The notes under the pieces are model-generated. The model made no database searches. It was given only the letters and a program-made list of their open reading frames with translations, and had not been told where the DNA came from. The translations under genes and the position numbers were made by a program. From Floricoccus tropicus (GTDB lineage: Bacteria; Bacillota; Bacilli; Lactobacillales; Streptococcaceae): a DNA stretch of 64,000 nucleotides. The stretch covers positions 1 to 64,000 of the forward strand of contig NZ_MKIR01000012.1 in the NCBI RefSeq assembly GCF_001832905.1, given 5' to 3'. Shown piece by piece: positions 8,491 through 19,133 of the stretch; the stretch's first letter is position 1; every line of letters begins with the position of its first letter.

Positions 8491-9930
8491 CTAGAAAAAT
8501 TTAGTCGTTTCTTCAAGTGATTTTTGGTATTCTTCTTCGTAATCATAAAGTGGTGTTGGAAAATCACCAGTGAAATATGCCATACATAAACCACCATATG
8601 GTGCATCATAATCTAATCCAACTGAATCAACTACACCATCAACCGAAAGGAAGCTTAGAGAATCTGCTCCTATATATTGACGAATTTCTTCAATTGAGTG
8701 ATTAGCTGCAATCAACTCATGACGAGATTGAATATCAATCCCATAGAAGCAAGGATATTTTAGTGGTGGAGATGCAATTCTTACATGGACTTCCTTAGCT
8801 CCCGCTTCTTTAAGTAATCTAACGATTCTTCCAGATGTAGTACCACGAACAATTGAATCATCAACCATGATAATTTTCTTGCCTTCAACAACTCCTCGTA
8901 CTGCAGAGAGCTTCATACGAACTCCTTGTTCACGAAGTTCTTTAGTTGGTTGGATAAAAGTTCTTGCTACATATTGATTTTTCACAAGACCAAGCTCATA
9001 AGGAATACCTGATTCCTCAGCATATCCACTAGCTGCAGAAAGAGATGAATTAGGAACACCAATTACCATATCAGCATCTATATATGTTTCACGAGCCAAG
9101 GCGCGTCCCATATTCTTTCGAGCAGTATGTACATTTACTCCAGCAATATTTGAATCAGGACGAGCAAAGTAAATATATTCCATTGAACAAATGGCAGGCA
9201 TTACATCATCAGTATAGTTTTCAATCGTAATACCTTCGTCATTGATATAAACAAGTTCACCAGGTTTTACAAACTGAACAAAGTCAGCTCCAACCGAATC
9301 AAGGGCACACGTTTCAGAAGCGACAACATAAGCTCCGTTCTTCATTTGACCAATTGAAAGGGGTCTAAAACCATTTGGGTCAAGAGCTGCAATCATTGAG
9401 TCTTTAGTCATCAAAAGATAAGCAAAACCACCTTTAACTTCATTCAAAGCTTCCTTAAGTTGTTCACGGAAAGTATCCTTGTGACTTCTTCTGATTAAAT
9501 GCATGAGAATCTCTGTATCTGAATTTGAATGGAATATTGCTCCATTTCGTTCTAATTCTTCACGAAGAGATTTAGCATTTGTTAAATTTCCATTATGAGC
9601 GAGAGCTACTTGCCCATCATAAAAATCGAAAAGGAAAGGTTGAATATTATCAACGCTTCCATTTCCAGCAGTAGCATAGCGAACATGTCCAATCGCACCA
9701 TCGCCACTTAACTTACCAATCGTCCTATCATCAGAAAAAACTTCCGATAAAAGACCAAGATTTCTATATCCTAAAAGTCTGCCCCCATCGTTAGAAACAA
9801 TACCAGCTCCTTCTTGACCACGATGCTGTAGGCTGTGAAGTCCGAAGTAGGTTACACGAGATGCATCGGTGTGCCCCCATACTCCAAAAACCCCGCATTC
9901 TTCGTTAAGACTTTTCACTTCATAAGACAT
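8491..9930 (-). CDS. purF: Amidophosphoribosyltransferase (glutamine PRPP amidotransferase)
   Basis: About 479 residues; first committed step of purine synthesis. The start [11 protein letters not shown] is followed by Cys12 (CGVFGVWG), the glutaminase nucleophile exposed by removal of an 11-residue propeptide. [14 protein letters not shown] follows, and the PRPP-binding motif [14 protein letters not shown] lies in the C-terminal half. The ATG at 9930 has GGAGG ten bases upstream; an in-frame ATG 18 bases earlier adds MGGSHS and has no better site. Overlaps purL by 16 bases. Confidence 0.95.
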   Translation of the reverse strand: MSYEVKSLNEECGVFGVWGHTDASRVTYFGLHSLQHRGQEGAGIVSNDGGRLLGYRNLGLLSEVFSDDRTIGKLSGDGAIGHVRYATAGNGSVDNIQPFLFDFYDGQVALAHNGNLTNAKSLREELERNGAIFHSNSDTEILMHLIRRSHKDTFREQLKEALNEVKGGFAYLLMTKDSMIAALDPNGFRPLSIGQMKNGAYVVASETCALDSVGADFVQFVKPGELVYINDEGITIENYTDDVMPAICSMEYIYFARPDSNIAGVNVHTARKNMGRALARETYIDADMVIGVPNSSLSAASGYAEESGIPYELGLVKNQYVARTFIQPTKELREQGVRMKLSAVRGVVEGKKIIMVDDSIVRGTTSGRIVRLLKEAGAKEVHVRIASPPLKYPCFYGIDIQSRHELIAANHSIEEIRQYIGADSLSFLSVDGVVDSVGLDYDAPYGGLCMAYFTGDFPTPLYDYEEEYQKSLEETTKFF

Positions 9931-12137
9931 GGAATGGCTTCCTCCCAAACTTTCTTAGCCTCTTTCGTTGAAATAGATAATTCAGCATCAACAGTTTTAA
10001 TTACTAGTTTTCCAGAGTTAGTTACATTTCCGATTTCAACTGCATGACTTCCAAAAACTTCTTCAATCTGTGCTTTATTTTCGGGTTTTACAGATAGAAT
10101 AAAACGAGATTGAGTTTCTGAGAAGAGCTTTTCTTTTTCAAAGTCGACTGTTACGTCAAGACCAAATTCATTTTTGAAAGCTGATTCAGCTAGTGCAATT
10201 GCAAATCCACCTTCTGCTAAATCGTGGGCTGAAACAACGAGTCCCTTTTGGATTGAAGAAAGAACTAAATCTTGTATTTCTTTTTCATAGTCAATATCAA
10301 AGTTCATCAACTTCCCTTCAATTCGACCTTTTTGCATTTTTTGGATCTCACTACCGTTATAATCAGCTTCAGTTTTTCCAACTATATAGATTAAATCACC
10401 AACATTTTTAAACTCTTGAGTAGTCACATCTTCGAGATTTTGAATTAGACCAACCATACCAATCATTGGAGTTGGATAAATAGATTTTCCGTCAGTTTCG
10501 TTGTACATTGATACATTTCCTGAAATTACTGGTGTATCAAGAACTCGACATGCTTTAGAAATACCATCTGCTGATGTCCAAAGCTCCCAGAATCCTTCAG
10601 GTTTATCAGGTGAACCATAGTTTAGACAGTCAGTGATTGCAAGTGGTTTACCACCAGAGGCTACGATATTACGTGCTGCTTCTGCAACTGCAATTTGCCC
10701 ACCAATTTCTGGATTTAGATACAAGTAACGACCATTACAGTCAGTAGTCATAGCTAATGCTTTATTAGTTCCACGAACACGAAGGACGGCAGCATCAGAA
10801 CCTGGGCGAACAACTGTATTCGTTAAAACTTGAGAATCATATGTTTCGTAGATTGATTTTTTAGAAGCAATTGTTGGTTGTGCTAGAAGATCCAAGAGAG
10901 TTTGTCCAGCATCCTCAACAACTGGAACAAAGTCTTCCATTTGAGCAAATTCAGCAATACGTGTTGGCTCAGTTTTTTCTTTGAGATATTCTGGAGCATC
11001 CTCTGCAAGGGCATCAACTGGTAAATTAGCTACTTCAACTCCTTCATGGTACAAGCGATATTGTCCATCATCTGTAACATGACCTATAGTTACTGCATCT
11101 AAATCATATAGTTTGAATAAATCAACGACTTCATCTTCATGACCTTTTTCAACACAGATGAGCATGCGCTCTTGCGATTCTGAAAGCATCATTTCGTAAG
11201 GAGTCATGTCAGTTTCGCGTTGAGGAACATCATCAAGATAAAGTTTAAGACCTGATCCTGCTTTTGAGGCCATTTCAGCACTTGATGAAACTAGACCAGC
11301 AGCACCCATATCTTGAATTCCAACAAGAATATCAGAATGATCAAGAATTAATTCAAGACAGGCTTCCAATAAAAGTTTTTCCATAAATGGATCACCAACT
11401 TGGACTGCTGAACGTTGTTGTTCTTCACCTTCATTGAATTCTTCAGAGGCAAAAGTTGCTCCGTGAATTCCATCACGTCCAGTTTTTGCTCCAACATACA
11501 TGATTGAATTTCCAACACCCTTAGCTTGACCTTTTTGGATATCTTTATGGTCAATTAATCCAACACACATTGCATTTACTAATGGGTTTCCTGCATAACA
11601 TGGATCAAATGATACTTCCCCACCAACTGTTGGAATTCCAATACAGTTACCATAACCTGAAATACCAGCAACAACTTGTTCAATTAAATATTTTGTACGA
11701 GGATTATCAATTTCACCAAAACGAAGTGAGTCAAGAATCGCAATAGGACGAGCTCCCATTGAAAAGATATCACGAATAATTCCACCTACACCAGTTGCTG
11801 CACCTTCATAAGGTTCAACTGCTGATGGGTGATTGTGACTCTCAGCCTTAAATACAACTGCTTGATTATCACCGATATCAACAATACCTGCTCCCTCACC
11901 TGGTCCTTGAAGAACTTGAGGTCCACTTGTTGGAAATTTTCTTAGAACTGGCTTTGAGTTTTTATATGAACAATGTTCACTCCACATTACTGAAAATAGT
12001 CCAGTTTCAGTGTAGTTTGGTAAACGTCCAAGAATATCTTCTGAAATCATACGATATTCTTCATCAGTAAGTCCCCACTCACTATAAATTTTTTGGTCTT
12101 TAATTTCTTGTGCTGTTGGCTCAACTATTTTAGACAT
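9915..12137 (-). CDS. purL: FGAM synthase, synthetase subunit (small PurL)
   Basis: 740 residues, the length of the PurL that works with separate PurQ and PurS. Converts FGAR to FGAM with ammonia from PurQ. Conserved stretches: [49 protein letters not shown] and [10 protein letters not shown]. It overlaps purQ by eight bases upstream and purF downstream. Confidence 0.97.
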   Translation of the reverse strand: MSKIVEPTAQEIKDQKIYSEWGLTDEEYRMISEDILGRLPNYTETGLFSVMWSEHCSYKNSKPVLRKFPTSGPQVLQGPGEGAGIVDIGDNQAVVFKAESHNHPSAVEPYEGAATGVGGIIRDIFSMGARPIAILDSLRFGEIDNPRTKYLIEQVVAGISGYGNCIGIPTVGGEVSFDPCYAGNPLVNAMCVGLIDHKDIQKGQAKGVGNSIMYVGAKTGRDGIHGATFASEEFNEGEEQQRSAVQVGDPFMEKLLLEACLELILDHSDILVGIQDMGAAGLVSSSAEMASKAGSGLKLYLDDVPQRETDMTPYEMMLSESQERMLICVEKGHEDEVVDLFKLYDLDAVTIGHVTDDGQYRLYHEGVEVANLPVDALAEDAPEYLKEKTEPTRIAEFAQMEDFVPVVEDAGQTLLDLLAQPTIASKKSIYETYDSQVLTNTVVRPGSDAAVLRVRGTNKALAMTTDCNGRYLYLNPEIGGQIAVAEAARNIVASGGKPLAITDCLNYGSPDKPEGFWELWTSADGISKACRVLDTPVISGNVSMYNETDGKSIYPTPMIGMVGLIQNLEDVTTQEFKNVGDLIYIVGKTEADYNGSEIQKMQKGRIEGKLMNFDIDYEKEIQDLVLSSIQKGLVVSAHDLAEGGFAIALAESAFKNEFGLDVTVDFEKEKLFSETQSRFILSVKPENKAQIEEVFGSHAVEIGNVTNSGKLVIKTVDAELSISTKEAKKVWEEAIPCLMK

Positions 12138-12816
12138 TTACTGCTGCTCCCTCTGAAAAGTTTTTAAGTAGTGATTTAAAGAATTTCTTGCCATCTTCTG
12201 AACCAAGAATAGCTTCCATTGCACGTTCTGGATGTGGCATCATTCCCAAGACATTACCAGCTTTATTTGTAATTCCTGCGATGCTTTCACGACTTCCATT
12301 AATATTTTCTCCGTCGTACGTAAAGATAATTTGATTATTAGCCTTTAACTCTTCAAGAGTTTCATCATCACAGTAGTAATTTCCTTCACCATGTGCAACA
12401 GGAATATTGATAATCTCATTTGCATCATATTCACTTGTGAAATTAGAATTATTATTTTCTACTTTCAAAGGAACTGTTTTACAGATGAATTTAAGGTCAC
12501 GATTTCTAAGCAAAACTCCTGGTAGAAGACCAGCTTCAGTTAGGACCTGAAATCCATTACAAGTACCGAAAACTGGCTTTCCTTCTTCTGCAAAACGTTT
12601 AACCTCATCCATGATTGGAGAAAAGCGGGCGATCGCTCCACAGCGAAGGTAGTCTCCATATGAGAAACCACCTGGGAGAAGAACTCCATCAAAACCTTCA
12701 AGACTTGTAGCATCATGGCGAACATATTCAGCATCTGCCCCCATAATATCTTTGATTGCCCAGTATAGGTCCATGTTACAGTTGGAACCAGGGTAAACGA
12801 TAACAGCAAATTTCAT
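12130..12816 (-). CDS. purQ: FGAM synthase, glutaminase subunit
   Basis: 228 residues. Class I glutamine amidotransferase feeding ammonia to PurL. Nucleophile Cys in [10 protein letters not shown] (about residue 86) and a late HPERAMEA giving the His-Glu pair. [14 protein letters not shown] at the start is typical. Shares one base with the purS stop. Confidence 0.96.
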   Translation of the reverse strand: MKFAVIVYPGSNCNMDLYWAIKDIMGADAEYVRHDATSLEGFDGVLLPGGFSYGDYLRCGAIARFSPIMDEVKRFAEEGKPVFGTCNGFQVLTEAGLLPGVLLRNRDLKFICKTVPLKVENNNSNFTSEYDANEIINIPVAHGEGNYYCDDETLEELKANNQIIFTYDGENINGSRESIAGITNKAGNVLGMMPHPERAMEAILGSEDGKKFFKSLLKNFSEGAAVNV

Positions 12817-13064
12817 TATGCTTCCTCCGTGATTTCGTAAGAGTATGTTTCCATGTTCACGTTAGCAAGTAACTTGTCACAGATTTCTTCAATTACAGCC
12901 TCAACATCACGATCAGATTTTTCTACTTTGAACTCAAAATATTTACCAATACGCACATCCTTGATTTCATCATATCCAAGATTATGGATGGCACCCTTAA
13001 CTGCTTCACCTTGAGGATCTAAAACTGATTCTTTGTAGGTAACATAAACTTTAACGAAATACAT
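12816..13064 (-). CDS. purS: FGAM synthase, PurS subunit
   Basis: 82 residues, the usual size. PurS bridges PurQ and PurL in the Gram-positive FGAM synthase complex. Typical start [25 protein letters not shown] precedes the ATG, and the gap from purC is 43 bases. Confidence 0.95.
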   Translation of the reverse strand: MYFVKVYVTYKESVLDPQGEAVKGAIHNLGYDEIKDVRIGKYFEFKVEKSDRDVEAVIEEICDKLLANVNMETYSYEITEEA

Positions 13065-13107
13065 AATTTTCTCCTGATTTTCTTTATTTTATTAAAAATG
13101 TTAATTC

Positions 13108-13818
13108 TTATAATGTGTTAAGACGATTTAAAACTTCCTCATAAACTGGAATCAAATCTCCCAAATCACGACGATAGATGTCCTTATCTAAGTGGTCATT
13201 TGTATCCATATCCCACAAACGACATGTATCTGGTGAGATTTCATCTGCTAAAAGAATATTTCCTTGTGCATCACGACCAACTTCAATCTTAAAATCAATT
13301 AGTTTAATATTCACTGAAGCAAAAAGTTTTTTCAATTCCTCGTTAACTTTAAGTGCTAACTCTTTAATTTCCTTTACTTCTTCATCACTTGCAATATCTA
13401 ATACCTTAACATGCATATCATTAATAAATGGATCATCTAGTGCGTCATCTTTATAGTAAAATTCAACAATAGGAAATGGTAATTTAACACCTTCTTCAAC
13501 ATTCAAACGTTTTGAAAATGAGCCAGCAGCAAAATTCCGAACTACAACTTCCAAAGGAACAATCCCAACCGCTTTAATCAATTGTTCGGTATTTGATATT
13601 TTTTCAATGAAGTGACTTTCAATTCCTTGGTCAGCTAAAATTTCAAATATTTTTGACGTAATTTGATTATTCATTTGACCTTTACCAACAACTTTATCTT
13701 TCTTTACACCATTGAGGGCAGTAGCTTGGTCTAAATATTCAACCCAAAGTACTTCTGGTTGATCAGTCAAATAAAGTTCTTTTGCTTTACCTTGATAAAT
13801 TGAATTACCTTTTTCCAT
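13108..13818 (-). CDS. purC: SAICAR synthetase
   Basis: 236 residues. Joins CAIR and aspartate with ATP. Motifs: IYQGKAKELY (nucleotide loop), VPLEVVVRNFAAGS and LADEISPDTCRLWD. First gene of the main purine operon; GGAG lies five bases before the ATG. Its promoter carries a PurBox. Confidence 0.97.
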   Translation of the reverse strand: MEKGNSIYQGKAKELYLTDQPEVLWVEYLDQATALNGVKKDKVVGKGQMNNQITSKIFEILADQGIESHFIEKISNTEQLIKAVGIVPLEVVVRNFAAGSFSKRLNVEEGVKLPFPIVEFYYKDDALDDPFINDMHVKVLDIASDEEVKEIKELALKVNEELKKLFASVNIKLIDFKIEVGRDAQGNILLADEISPDTCRLWDMDTNDHLDKDIYRRDLGDLIPVYEEVLNRLNTL

Positions 13819-13859
13819 TTTTTCTCCATATTCTTAATTTTAATTAGTAATTTGCAGAT

Positions 13860-13959
13860 AATATTCGTTTTTCTGTAAATAAAGTATAACACCAGCAAAA
13901 TGGTATAGTCAATTTAATTCTTATCGTTTTGATAAAATTTATTCTTAACGTTCGTTTTT
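13860..13959 (-). promoter_or_regulatory. purC operon promoter with PurBox
   Basis: On the minus strand, -35 TTGACT (13907-13912) and -10 TATACT (13883-13888) are 18 bases apart. AAAAACGAACGTT (13947-13959) matches the lactococcal PurBox AWWWCCGAACWWT at 11 of 13 positions. Its central G lies about 77 bases upstream of the predicted start, the spacing known for PurR-activated lactococcal promoters. A second, weaker copy (AAAAACGAATATT, 13860-13872) lies just after the start. Confidence 0.75.
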
Positions 13960-13967
13960 TTAAGATA

Positions 13968-14000
13968 AAAAAAGCACATTTTTATTAAAATGTACTTTTT
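13968..14000 (-). terminator. Terminator of the lone aldehyde dehydrogenase gene
   Basis: AAAAGTACATTTT and AAAATGTGCTTTT (minus strand) pair with one mismatch and run into T residues. It isolates the dehydrogenase from the purC promoter. Confidence 0.8.
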
Positions 14001-14020
14001 ACTTATTTAAAAATATTTGT

Positions 14021-15388
14021 TTATAAATCTTCTTTTCTTAGAGCTATTCTCTTAATGTTTAGTAAATCCATCGCTGTAGTATTATGTGATAGTGAATTGC
14101 GTCCATAAGAACCACATCCTAAAGTAAGCGAAGGTGTCAAGTTATTAAATAAATCTCCAATCGCTCCTTGTGAAGATGGTGAATTAACTAAAATTCGACA
14201 AGCTTTTATTCTACGACCAAATTCTTTCTGTAATTCTTTATCTTCAGTATGGATACACGCTGTATGTCCAAGACCGGCAACATTAAGCATTCTTTCAACC
14301 TTGTCAATTCCGTCTTGGCTATCACTTGATTTAACCATTGCAAGAACTGGTGATAATTTTTCTCTTGAAAGTGGATAATCAACACCTACATCATCAATTT
14401 CTGCGATTAACATTTTTGCAGTTTCAGGAACATCTGTAATTCCTGCCATTTTTGCAATAACTGTTGCTGGAAGACCAACAATCGCTCCATTAACCATTGT
14501 TTTTTCTTCATTCAGAACAACATCTTCTAGACGCGAAATATCTCCATCTCTAACAAAGTATGTATCCCTTGCTTCAAGTTCACTTTTTACTTCATCATAG
14601 ATATCTTCATCAACAATCAGAACTTGCTCAGCAGCACAAATCATACCATTATCAAATATTTTCGAGTTAAAAATATCCTCAACAGAACGTTTGATATTTG
14701 CAGATTTTTCAACGTAGGCTGGAACATTTCCAGGTCCAACTCCAAGTGCTGGTTTTCCTGTAGAATATGCTGCTCTCACCATAGCTGCGCCACCTGTGGC
14801 AAGCACTATTGCTACTCCAGGATTATTCATTAATAGGGCAGTAGCTTCAATTGATGGTTCAGGAAGCCACTGGATACAATTTTCCGGAGCACCAGCTTCA
14901 ATTGCAGCATCACGCATTAATCTTGCGGTTTCAGAAGATGATTTTTGAGCTGCAGGGTGGAATGCAAAAATAATTGGATTACGAGTTTTTAATGCAATCA
15001 GTGATTTGAAGATAGTTGTAGATGTTGGGTTTGTTGTAGGTACAACACCACAAATCACTCCAACAGGCTCAGCAACATACAATAAACCTTTTTCAGTGTC
15101 TTCATTAATTATTCCAACAGTGTCTTCATTTTTGATATCGTTATAAACATTCTCCGCAGCAAAGGTATTTTTTATTACCTTATGTTCATAAACACCTCTT
15201 CCTGTTTCTTCGTGAGCCATTTTTGCTAATTTTTCAACATTTTGCATTGCAACTTCTGCCATTCGATCAACAATTTTATCAACTTGAGTTTGATCAAAAT
15301 GGTTCATTACATTTAAGGCTTCATTTGCATTGATAACAAGTGAGTCAATTACTTCACTTAGTTCCGTTTTTTGAATAGTTTCTAACAT
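14021..15388 (-). CDS. CoA-acylating aldehyde dehydrogenase (AdhE N-half type)
   Basis: 455 residues. It matches only the aldehyde dehydrogenase half of the bifunctional AdhE: VAEPVGVICGVVPTTNPTSTTIFK, catalytic Cys251 in NGMICAAEQ, and the end GCGSYGRNSLSHNTTAMDLLNIK. In AdhE the chain would continue into an iron alcohol dehydrogenase; here there is a stop shortly after, with a proper terminator, so it looks like a stand-alone enzyme rather than fresh decay. It would interconvert acetaldehyde and acetyl-CoA with NADH. It sits between purK and purC with its own promoter, an odd place. Confidence 0.85.
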   Translation of the reverse strand: MLETIQKTELSEVIDSLVINANEALNVMNHFDQTQVDKIVDRMAEVAMQNVEKLAKMAHEETGRGVYEHKVIKNTFAAENVYNDIKNEDTVGIINEDTEKGLLYVAEPVGVICGVVPTTNPTSTTIFKSLIALKTRNPIIFAFHPAAQKSSSETARLMRDAAIEAGAPENCIQWLPEPSIEATALLMNNPGVAIVLATGGAAMVRAAYSTGKPALGVGPGNVPAYVEKSANIKRSVEDIFNSKIFDNGMICAAEQVLIVDEDIYDEVKSELEARDTYFVRDGDISRLEDVVLNEEKTMVNGAIVGLPATVIAKMAGITDVPETAKMLIAEIDDVGVDYPLSREKLSPVLAMVKSSDSQDGIDKVERMLNVAGLGHTACIHTEDKELQKEFGRRIKACRILVNSPSSQGAIGDLFNNLTPSLTLGCGSYGRNSLSHNTTAMDLLNIKRIALRKEDL

Positions 15389-15446
15389 AAAAATTCTCCT
15401 TCTTTTTTTGTTTTATAAGCTAACTAAACAATATCACAAAGCAGTT

Positions 15447-15482
15447 TTGTTGTAAAACATTACCATCATTGTTTTGCAACAA
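15447..15482. promoter_or_regulatory. Inverted-repeat operator upstream of the aldehyde dehydrogenase
   Basis: TTGTTGTAAAACA (15447-15459) and TGTTTTGCAACAA (15470-15482) form a 13-bp inverted repeat with one mismatch and a ten-base gap, two helical turns between half-site centres. It lies about 60-95 bases upstream of the start codon. I do not recognise the regulator. Confidence 0.55.
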
Positions 15483-15514
15483 AGAACACTAAAGTACAAA
15501 TTTTTATAGACAAA

Positions 15515-15545
15515 CAAAAAAGAACAACAAAATTGTTCTTTTTAT
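15515..15545 (-). terminator. Terminator of purEK
   Basis: AAAAAGAACAA and TTGTTCTTTTT pair exactly around a short loop right after the purK stop codon. Confidence 0.9.
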
Positions 15546-15550
15546 TAACA

Positions 15551-16681
15551 TTACCAGATTTTAGTTTTTTCTACTTCACCTAAAGTTTTTTCAATACAAT
15601 CATTTAAGATTGTAATATGACCCATTTTACGATTAACTTTTGATTCCTCTTTTCCGTAATTATGGAAATGCCAGTCATTTTTTTGAGGAATTAAATCATA
15701 TGTGCCTTCAATGTGTTGTCCAAGAACATTGACCATAAGCGCTGGTGATAAAAGTTCAACATCTGCAAGTGGCCAGCCAAGTACTCCTCTAATATGTGCA
15801 TCAAATTGACTGAAATTACAAGCTTCAATTGAATAGTGGCCTGAATTATGAGGTCTAGGAGCAAGCTCATTAACATAAATTTTTCCATCTTTAGTTAAGA
15901 ACATTTCAATGGCTAGTACTCCTCTTAAATCAAGCTTCTCAGCAATTATCAAGCCAATTTCTTTTGCTTTTTCAGATATGTCATCGCTAACACGAGCAGG
16001 AGCAATTGTTTCATGAAGGATATTATTTACATGAATATTTTCTACAACAGGAAATACCTTAAACTCATATCCATTACCAGCAACTATAACTGAAATTTCC
16101 TTATCAAAAGGAACCCATGCTTCAAGCTCACAAACTGCACCTGTGCTTAACAATTTTTCAGCATCAGAAATATCTTCAACTGATTTGAGTACATATTGAC
16201 CTTTTCCATCGTAGCCACCACGTATTGTCTTAAGAACAGATGGATACCCAATTTCCTCAAGAGCGTTTCCTAGCTGCTCACTTGTTTCAACTTGCTTATG
16301 TGGCGCAATATCAACTCCACATGATTCTAAAAATTCTTTTTCAGTAAGTCTATCCTGAGTCTTGGCAAGTAAATTTGTACCCTGAGGGAGATTTATTGTG
16401 TCTGACAATTTTTCTAGTGTTTCAACTGAAACATTCTCAAATTCATAGGTTACAACATCAGATTTTTCAGCTAGCTCTTTTAAGGATTGAAAATCATCAT
16501 ATGAAGCTACAATTTGACTATCAGCCATTTGTCCTGCGGGACAATCAGCCGTTGGGTCAAGTACTATAACCTTATATCCCATTTCTTTTGCTGAAGTTAT
16601 CATCATTTGACCCAGTTGACCGCCACCAACAATTCCAATGGTTGCTCCTGGTAATATTAAATCCTTAGTCAAGTTGATCAC
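15551..16681 (-). CDS. purK: N5-carboxyaminoimidazole ribonucleotide synthase
   Basis: 376 residues, ATP-grasp enzyme converting AIR, ATP and bicarbonate to N5-CAIR. Motifs: [30 protein letters not shown] and [17 protein letters not shown]. The start appears to be GTG at 16681, overlapping the purE stop by 17 bases; its ribosome binding site is weak, which fits translational coupling. Confidence 0.96.
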   Translation of the reverse strand: MINLTKDLILPGATIGIVGGGQLGQMMITSAKEMGYKVIVLDPTADCPAGQMADSQIVASYDDFQSLKELAEKSDVVTYEFENVSVETLEKLSDTINLPQGTNLLAKTQDRLTEKEFLESCGVDIAPHKQVETSEQLGNALEEIGYPSVLKTIRGGYDGKGQYVLKSVEDISDAEKLLSTGAVCELEAWVPFDKEISVIVAGNGYEFKVFPVVENIHVNNILHETIAPARVSDDISEKAKEIGLIIAEKLDLRGVLAIEMFLTKDGKIYVNELAPRPHNSGHYSIEACNFSQFDAHIRGVLGWPLADVELLSPALMVNVLGQHIEGTYDLIPQKNDWHFHNYGKEESKVNRKMGHITILNDCIEKTLGEVEKTKIW

Positions 16682-17153
16682 TACTTTCTAATACTTGTTC
16701 TTCAAGCTTTTTTCGACGATTATCTAGTTTTTCTGCGAGTTCAACGTTAGTAATTGATAGGATTTCTGCAGCTAATAATCCTGCGTTTGTAGCTCCTGCA
16801 GCTCCAATAGCCGTAGTCGCTACTGGAACTCCTCCAGGCATTTGAACAATTGATAAAAGAGAATCCAAACCATTTAATGTTCGACTTTTAACAGGGACTC
16901 CGATAACAGGTAAAGTAGTTTTAGCCGCAACCATTCCTGGTAAGTGTGCCGCTCCACCTGCACCTGCAATAATTGCTTTTAGTCCACGCGCACGTGCACT
17001 TTCCGCAAATTCAAACATCAAGTCAGGTGTTCTATGAGCAGATACAACCTTCTTTTCGTACGAAATTTCAAGCTCTTCCAATATATCACAAGCCAACTTC
17101 ATAGTCTCCCAATCGGAAGTACTTCCCATTATCACTGCAACTTCAGCACTCAT
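16665..17153 (-). CDS. purE: N5-CAIR mutase
   Basis: 162 residues. Converts N5-CAIR to CAIR for PurC. Motifs: [25 protein letters not shown] and [14 protein letters not shown]. First gene of a short purEK operon with a PurBox promoter. purB, often linked to purEK, is not in this window. Confidence 0.97.
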   Translation of the reverse strand: MSAEVAVIMGSTSDWETMKLACDILEELEISYEKKVVSAHRTPDLMFEFAESARARGLKAIIAGAGGAAHLPGMVAAKTTLPVIGVPVKSRTLNGLDSLLSIVQMPGGVPVATTAIGAAGATNAGLLAAEILSITNVELAEKLDNRRKKLEEQVLESSDQLD

Positions 17154-17181
17154 TATAAATAAACTCGCCTTCTATTATTGA

Positions 17182-17264
17182 TAATTTAATTTTAACAAGG
17201 CTTAAAGTTATTGTCAAAGTTTTTACGAATGATTTTAGACAAAAATAATTAATCGTTCGTTTTT
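17182..17264 (-). promoter_or_regulatory. purE promoter with PurBox
   Basis: Minus strand -35 TTGACA (17212-17217) and -10 TAAAAT (17189-17194) are 17 bases apart. AAAAACGAACGAT (17252-17264) is the same PurBox variant as at purC, and its central G is 76 bases from the predicted start. The box overlaps the last codons of the neighbouring GNAT gene. Confidence 0.75.
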
Positions 17265-17707
17265 ATTTTGTATTCATACATTCTAGTCAACATATTATCA
17301 TCATCTCTTACCTCAGTTAAAAAATTCCAATTTAATTTTTCATATAAATTTACATGGTCGGTAATCAAATATAGTATATCAATATCTAAAGAGTGCATAT
17401 CTTTATAAACAAAATTTAGAAGGTCACGAGCTATACCTTGTGACCTATATTCCTCCTCCACATATAGGGCACAAATATTAGGTTTCAAATCTTTTCTTTC
17501 ATGAAAATCATTTTCAATAACTCCGACTCCAGCTATGATTTTATTTTCATTGACGACTAAGTACCACTGAGGAATAGCTCCAATGCCTTCCATCATTTGA
17601 AACATACTTTCAATATATGCTTCCTTTGGAATATCCCACTTTTGACTAAACCAAACTGCTGCATTTTGAATAAAATCACTTTTCTCTCTTAATTTAATAA
17701 ATTCCAT
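17249..17707 (-). CDS. GNAT family N-acetyltransferase
   Basis: 152 residues. The acetyl-CoA pyrophosphate loop is EEEYRSQGIARDLL (about residues 94-107), preceded by the beta strand ICALYV and followed by LYEKLNWNF, all typical of GNAT enzymes. The substrate cannot be told. It lies 13 bases after the HIT gene, same strand, so probably cotranscribed. Its 3' end holds the purE PurBox. Confidence 0.8.
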   Translation of the reverse strand: MEFIKLREKSDFIQNAAVWFSQKWDIPKEAYIESMFQMMEGIGAIPQWYLVVNENKIIAGVGVIENDFHERKDLKPNICALYVEEEYRSQGIARDLLNFVYKDMHSLDIDILYLITDHVNLYEKLNWNFLTEVRDDDNMLTRMYEYKIKTND

Positions 17708-17720
17708 AATTATTCCTATA

Positions 17721-18104
17721 CTATTTCTTAAGTACCAAAGATAATTTTTCTAAATCCATGTGGACTTCTTTAACATGAAAATTATCCCAGAAGCCATCCT
17801 CCTTGTACCTAGGAATAATATGCTTATGAAAATGCACTCCTTCATCCATTGTAAGTCCGTTATTTTGAAATATTGTCACATCGAGGATATCAAAGTTTTC
17901 TTTTAGTATACCTACAATCTCTTTTTCAAATTTAAGCTCATCAAGTAAGACTAAATCAGGAATATCTTCTAAACTTTCATAGTGTTTCTTAGAAATAATC
18001 AGTAAATGTCCGATTTGATTAGGGTTAATATCTAAAACCAAAAAGAAGTCATTAGATTCACGTAAAATTTGCTTCTTATCAATTTGACTACAAAAGATAC
18101 ACAT
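17721..18104 (-). CDS. HIT-domain nucleotide hydrolase
   Basis: 127 residues. Short HIT protein with the triad motif HFHKHIIPR (His91, His93, His95) and an N-terminal CIFC. Family members cleave nucleoside phosphoramidates or dinucleotides. Ribosome binding site GGGAG precedes the ATG, and an extended -10 (TGCTATAAT) lies just upstream. Confidence 0.85.
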   Translation of the reverse strand: MCIFCSQIDKKQILRESNDFFLVLDINPNQIGHLLIISKKHYESLEDIPDLVLLDELKFEKEIVGILKENFDILDVTIFQNNGLTMDEGVHFHKHIIPRYKEDGFWDNFHVKEVHMDLEKLSLVLKK

Positions 18105-18245
18105 ATAACACTCCCACCCTTTTTTTGTAATTATAGCATGATTTTTTCACCACTCATAATTGCAATTTTACCTCTTATCTAATCCTACGATATTTTTCAA
18201 ATGAACTAATTTATACTTGGTCTATAAACTTAAAGGAGGAAATAT

Positions 18246-19133
18246 ATGTTAGAAGCAAAAAATCTTTCCAAGCGTTATGGGAAAAATATTGTTGTAAATA
18301 ATGTGAATTTGAAGATTGATTCAGATAAATTCATTGCTATCCTGGGTCCAAATGGTGCAGGAAAATCTACTTTGATAAATATGATGATTGGTCTTCTTGA
18401 ACCATCTAGTGGTCAAATTACTTATGGCAATTTAAAGGTAAATTCTTCAGAGTATAAACAAAAAATTGGAGTTGTTTTCCAAGATAGTATATTAGATGAA
18501 AACCTCTCAGTAAAAAAGAATCTTACTTATCGCCTGCAAATGTATAAAGATATTGATAATGCTTGGTTTGAAGATTTATTAGATGAATTTATGTTAAGAG
18601 AACTTCTAAACCAAAATTATGGGAATCTATCTGGTGGCCAAAAAAGACGTGTTGATATTGCTAGGTCTTTATTAAACAAGCCAGAAATTCTATTTCTTGA
18701 TGAACCTTCAACAGGTCTTGATATACAAAATCGTAAGCTTATTTGGGATATTCTGATGAAACTAAAATTAAAATATAAATTTTCAATTGTATTAACCACT
18801 CATTATCTTGAAGAAAGCGAAGCGGCAGATTTTATTTATATAATTGATAAGGGAAATATTATTGCAAGTGACAGTGTTGGAAATCTTAAAAATGAATATG
18901 TTAAATCAATTTTAACTCTTAAAACTAAAAATCATGAATCTCTTAATAGAATATACGAAAAATACAAAGCTTTTTCGCAAAAAAAAGACGAAGATACTTT
19001 AGTAATCAAATTAGATGGTGCCAGACAAGCATATAAAATACTCGAGGATGCTGACTGGATTGATTTTGAATTTCAAAAAGGGACAATTGATGATATTTTC
19101 TTAACACTTACTGGAAAGGAGCTTAGGGCATGA
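18246..19133 (+). CDS. ABC transporter ATP-binding protein
   Basis: 295 residues with one ABC domain: Walker A GPNGAGKST (about 33-41), signature NLSGGQKRR, Walker B ILFLDEPSTGLD, and an H-loop in LTTHYLEE. The C-terminal 70 residues fit drug/lipid exporters of the DrrA/CcmA type. First gene of a four-gene operon with a permease, a LytTR regulator and a DUF3021 protein. AAAGGAGG is six bases before the ATG. Confidence 0.9.
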   Translation: MLEAKNLSKRYGKNIVVNNVNLKIDSDKFIAILGPNGAGKSTLINMMIGLLEPSSGQITYGNLKVNSSEYKQKIGVVFQDSILDENLSVKKNLTYRLQMYKDIDNAWFEDLLDEFMLRELLNQNYGNLSGGQKRRVDIARSLLNKPEILFLDEPSTGLDIQNRKLIWDILMKLKLKYKFSIVLTTHYLEESEAADFIYIIDKGNIIASDSVGNLKNEYVKSILTLKTKNHESLNRIYEKYKAFSQKKDEDTLVIKLDGARQAYKILEDADWIDFEFQKGTIDDIFLTLTGKELRA

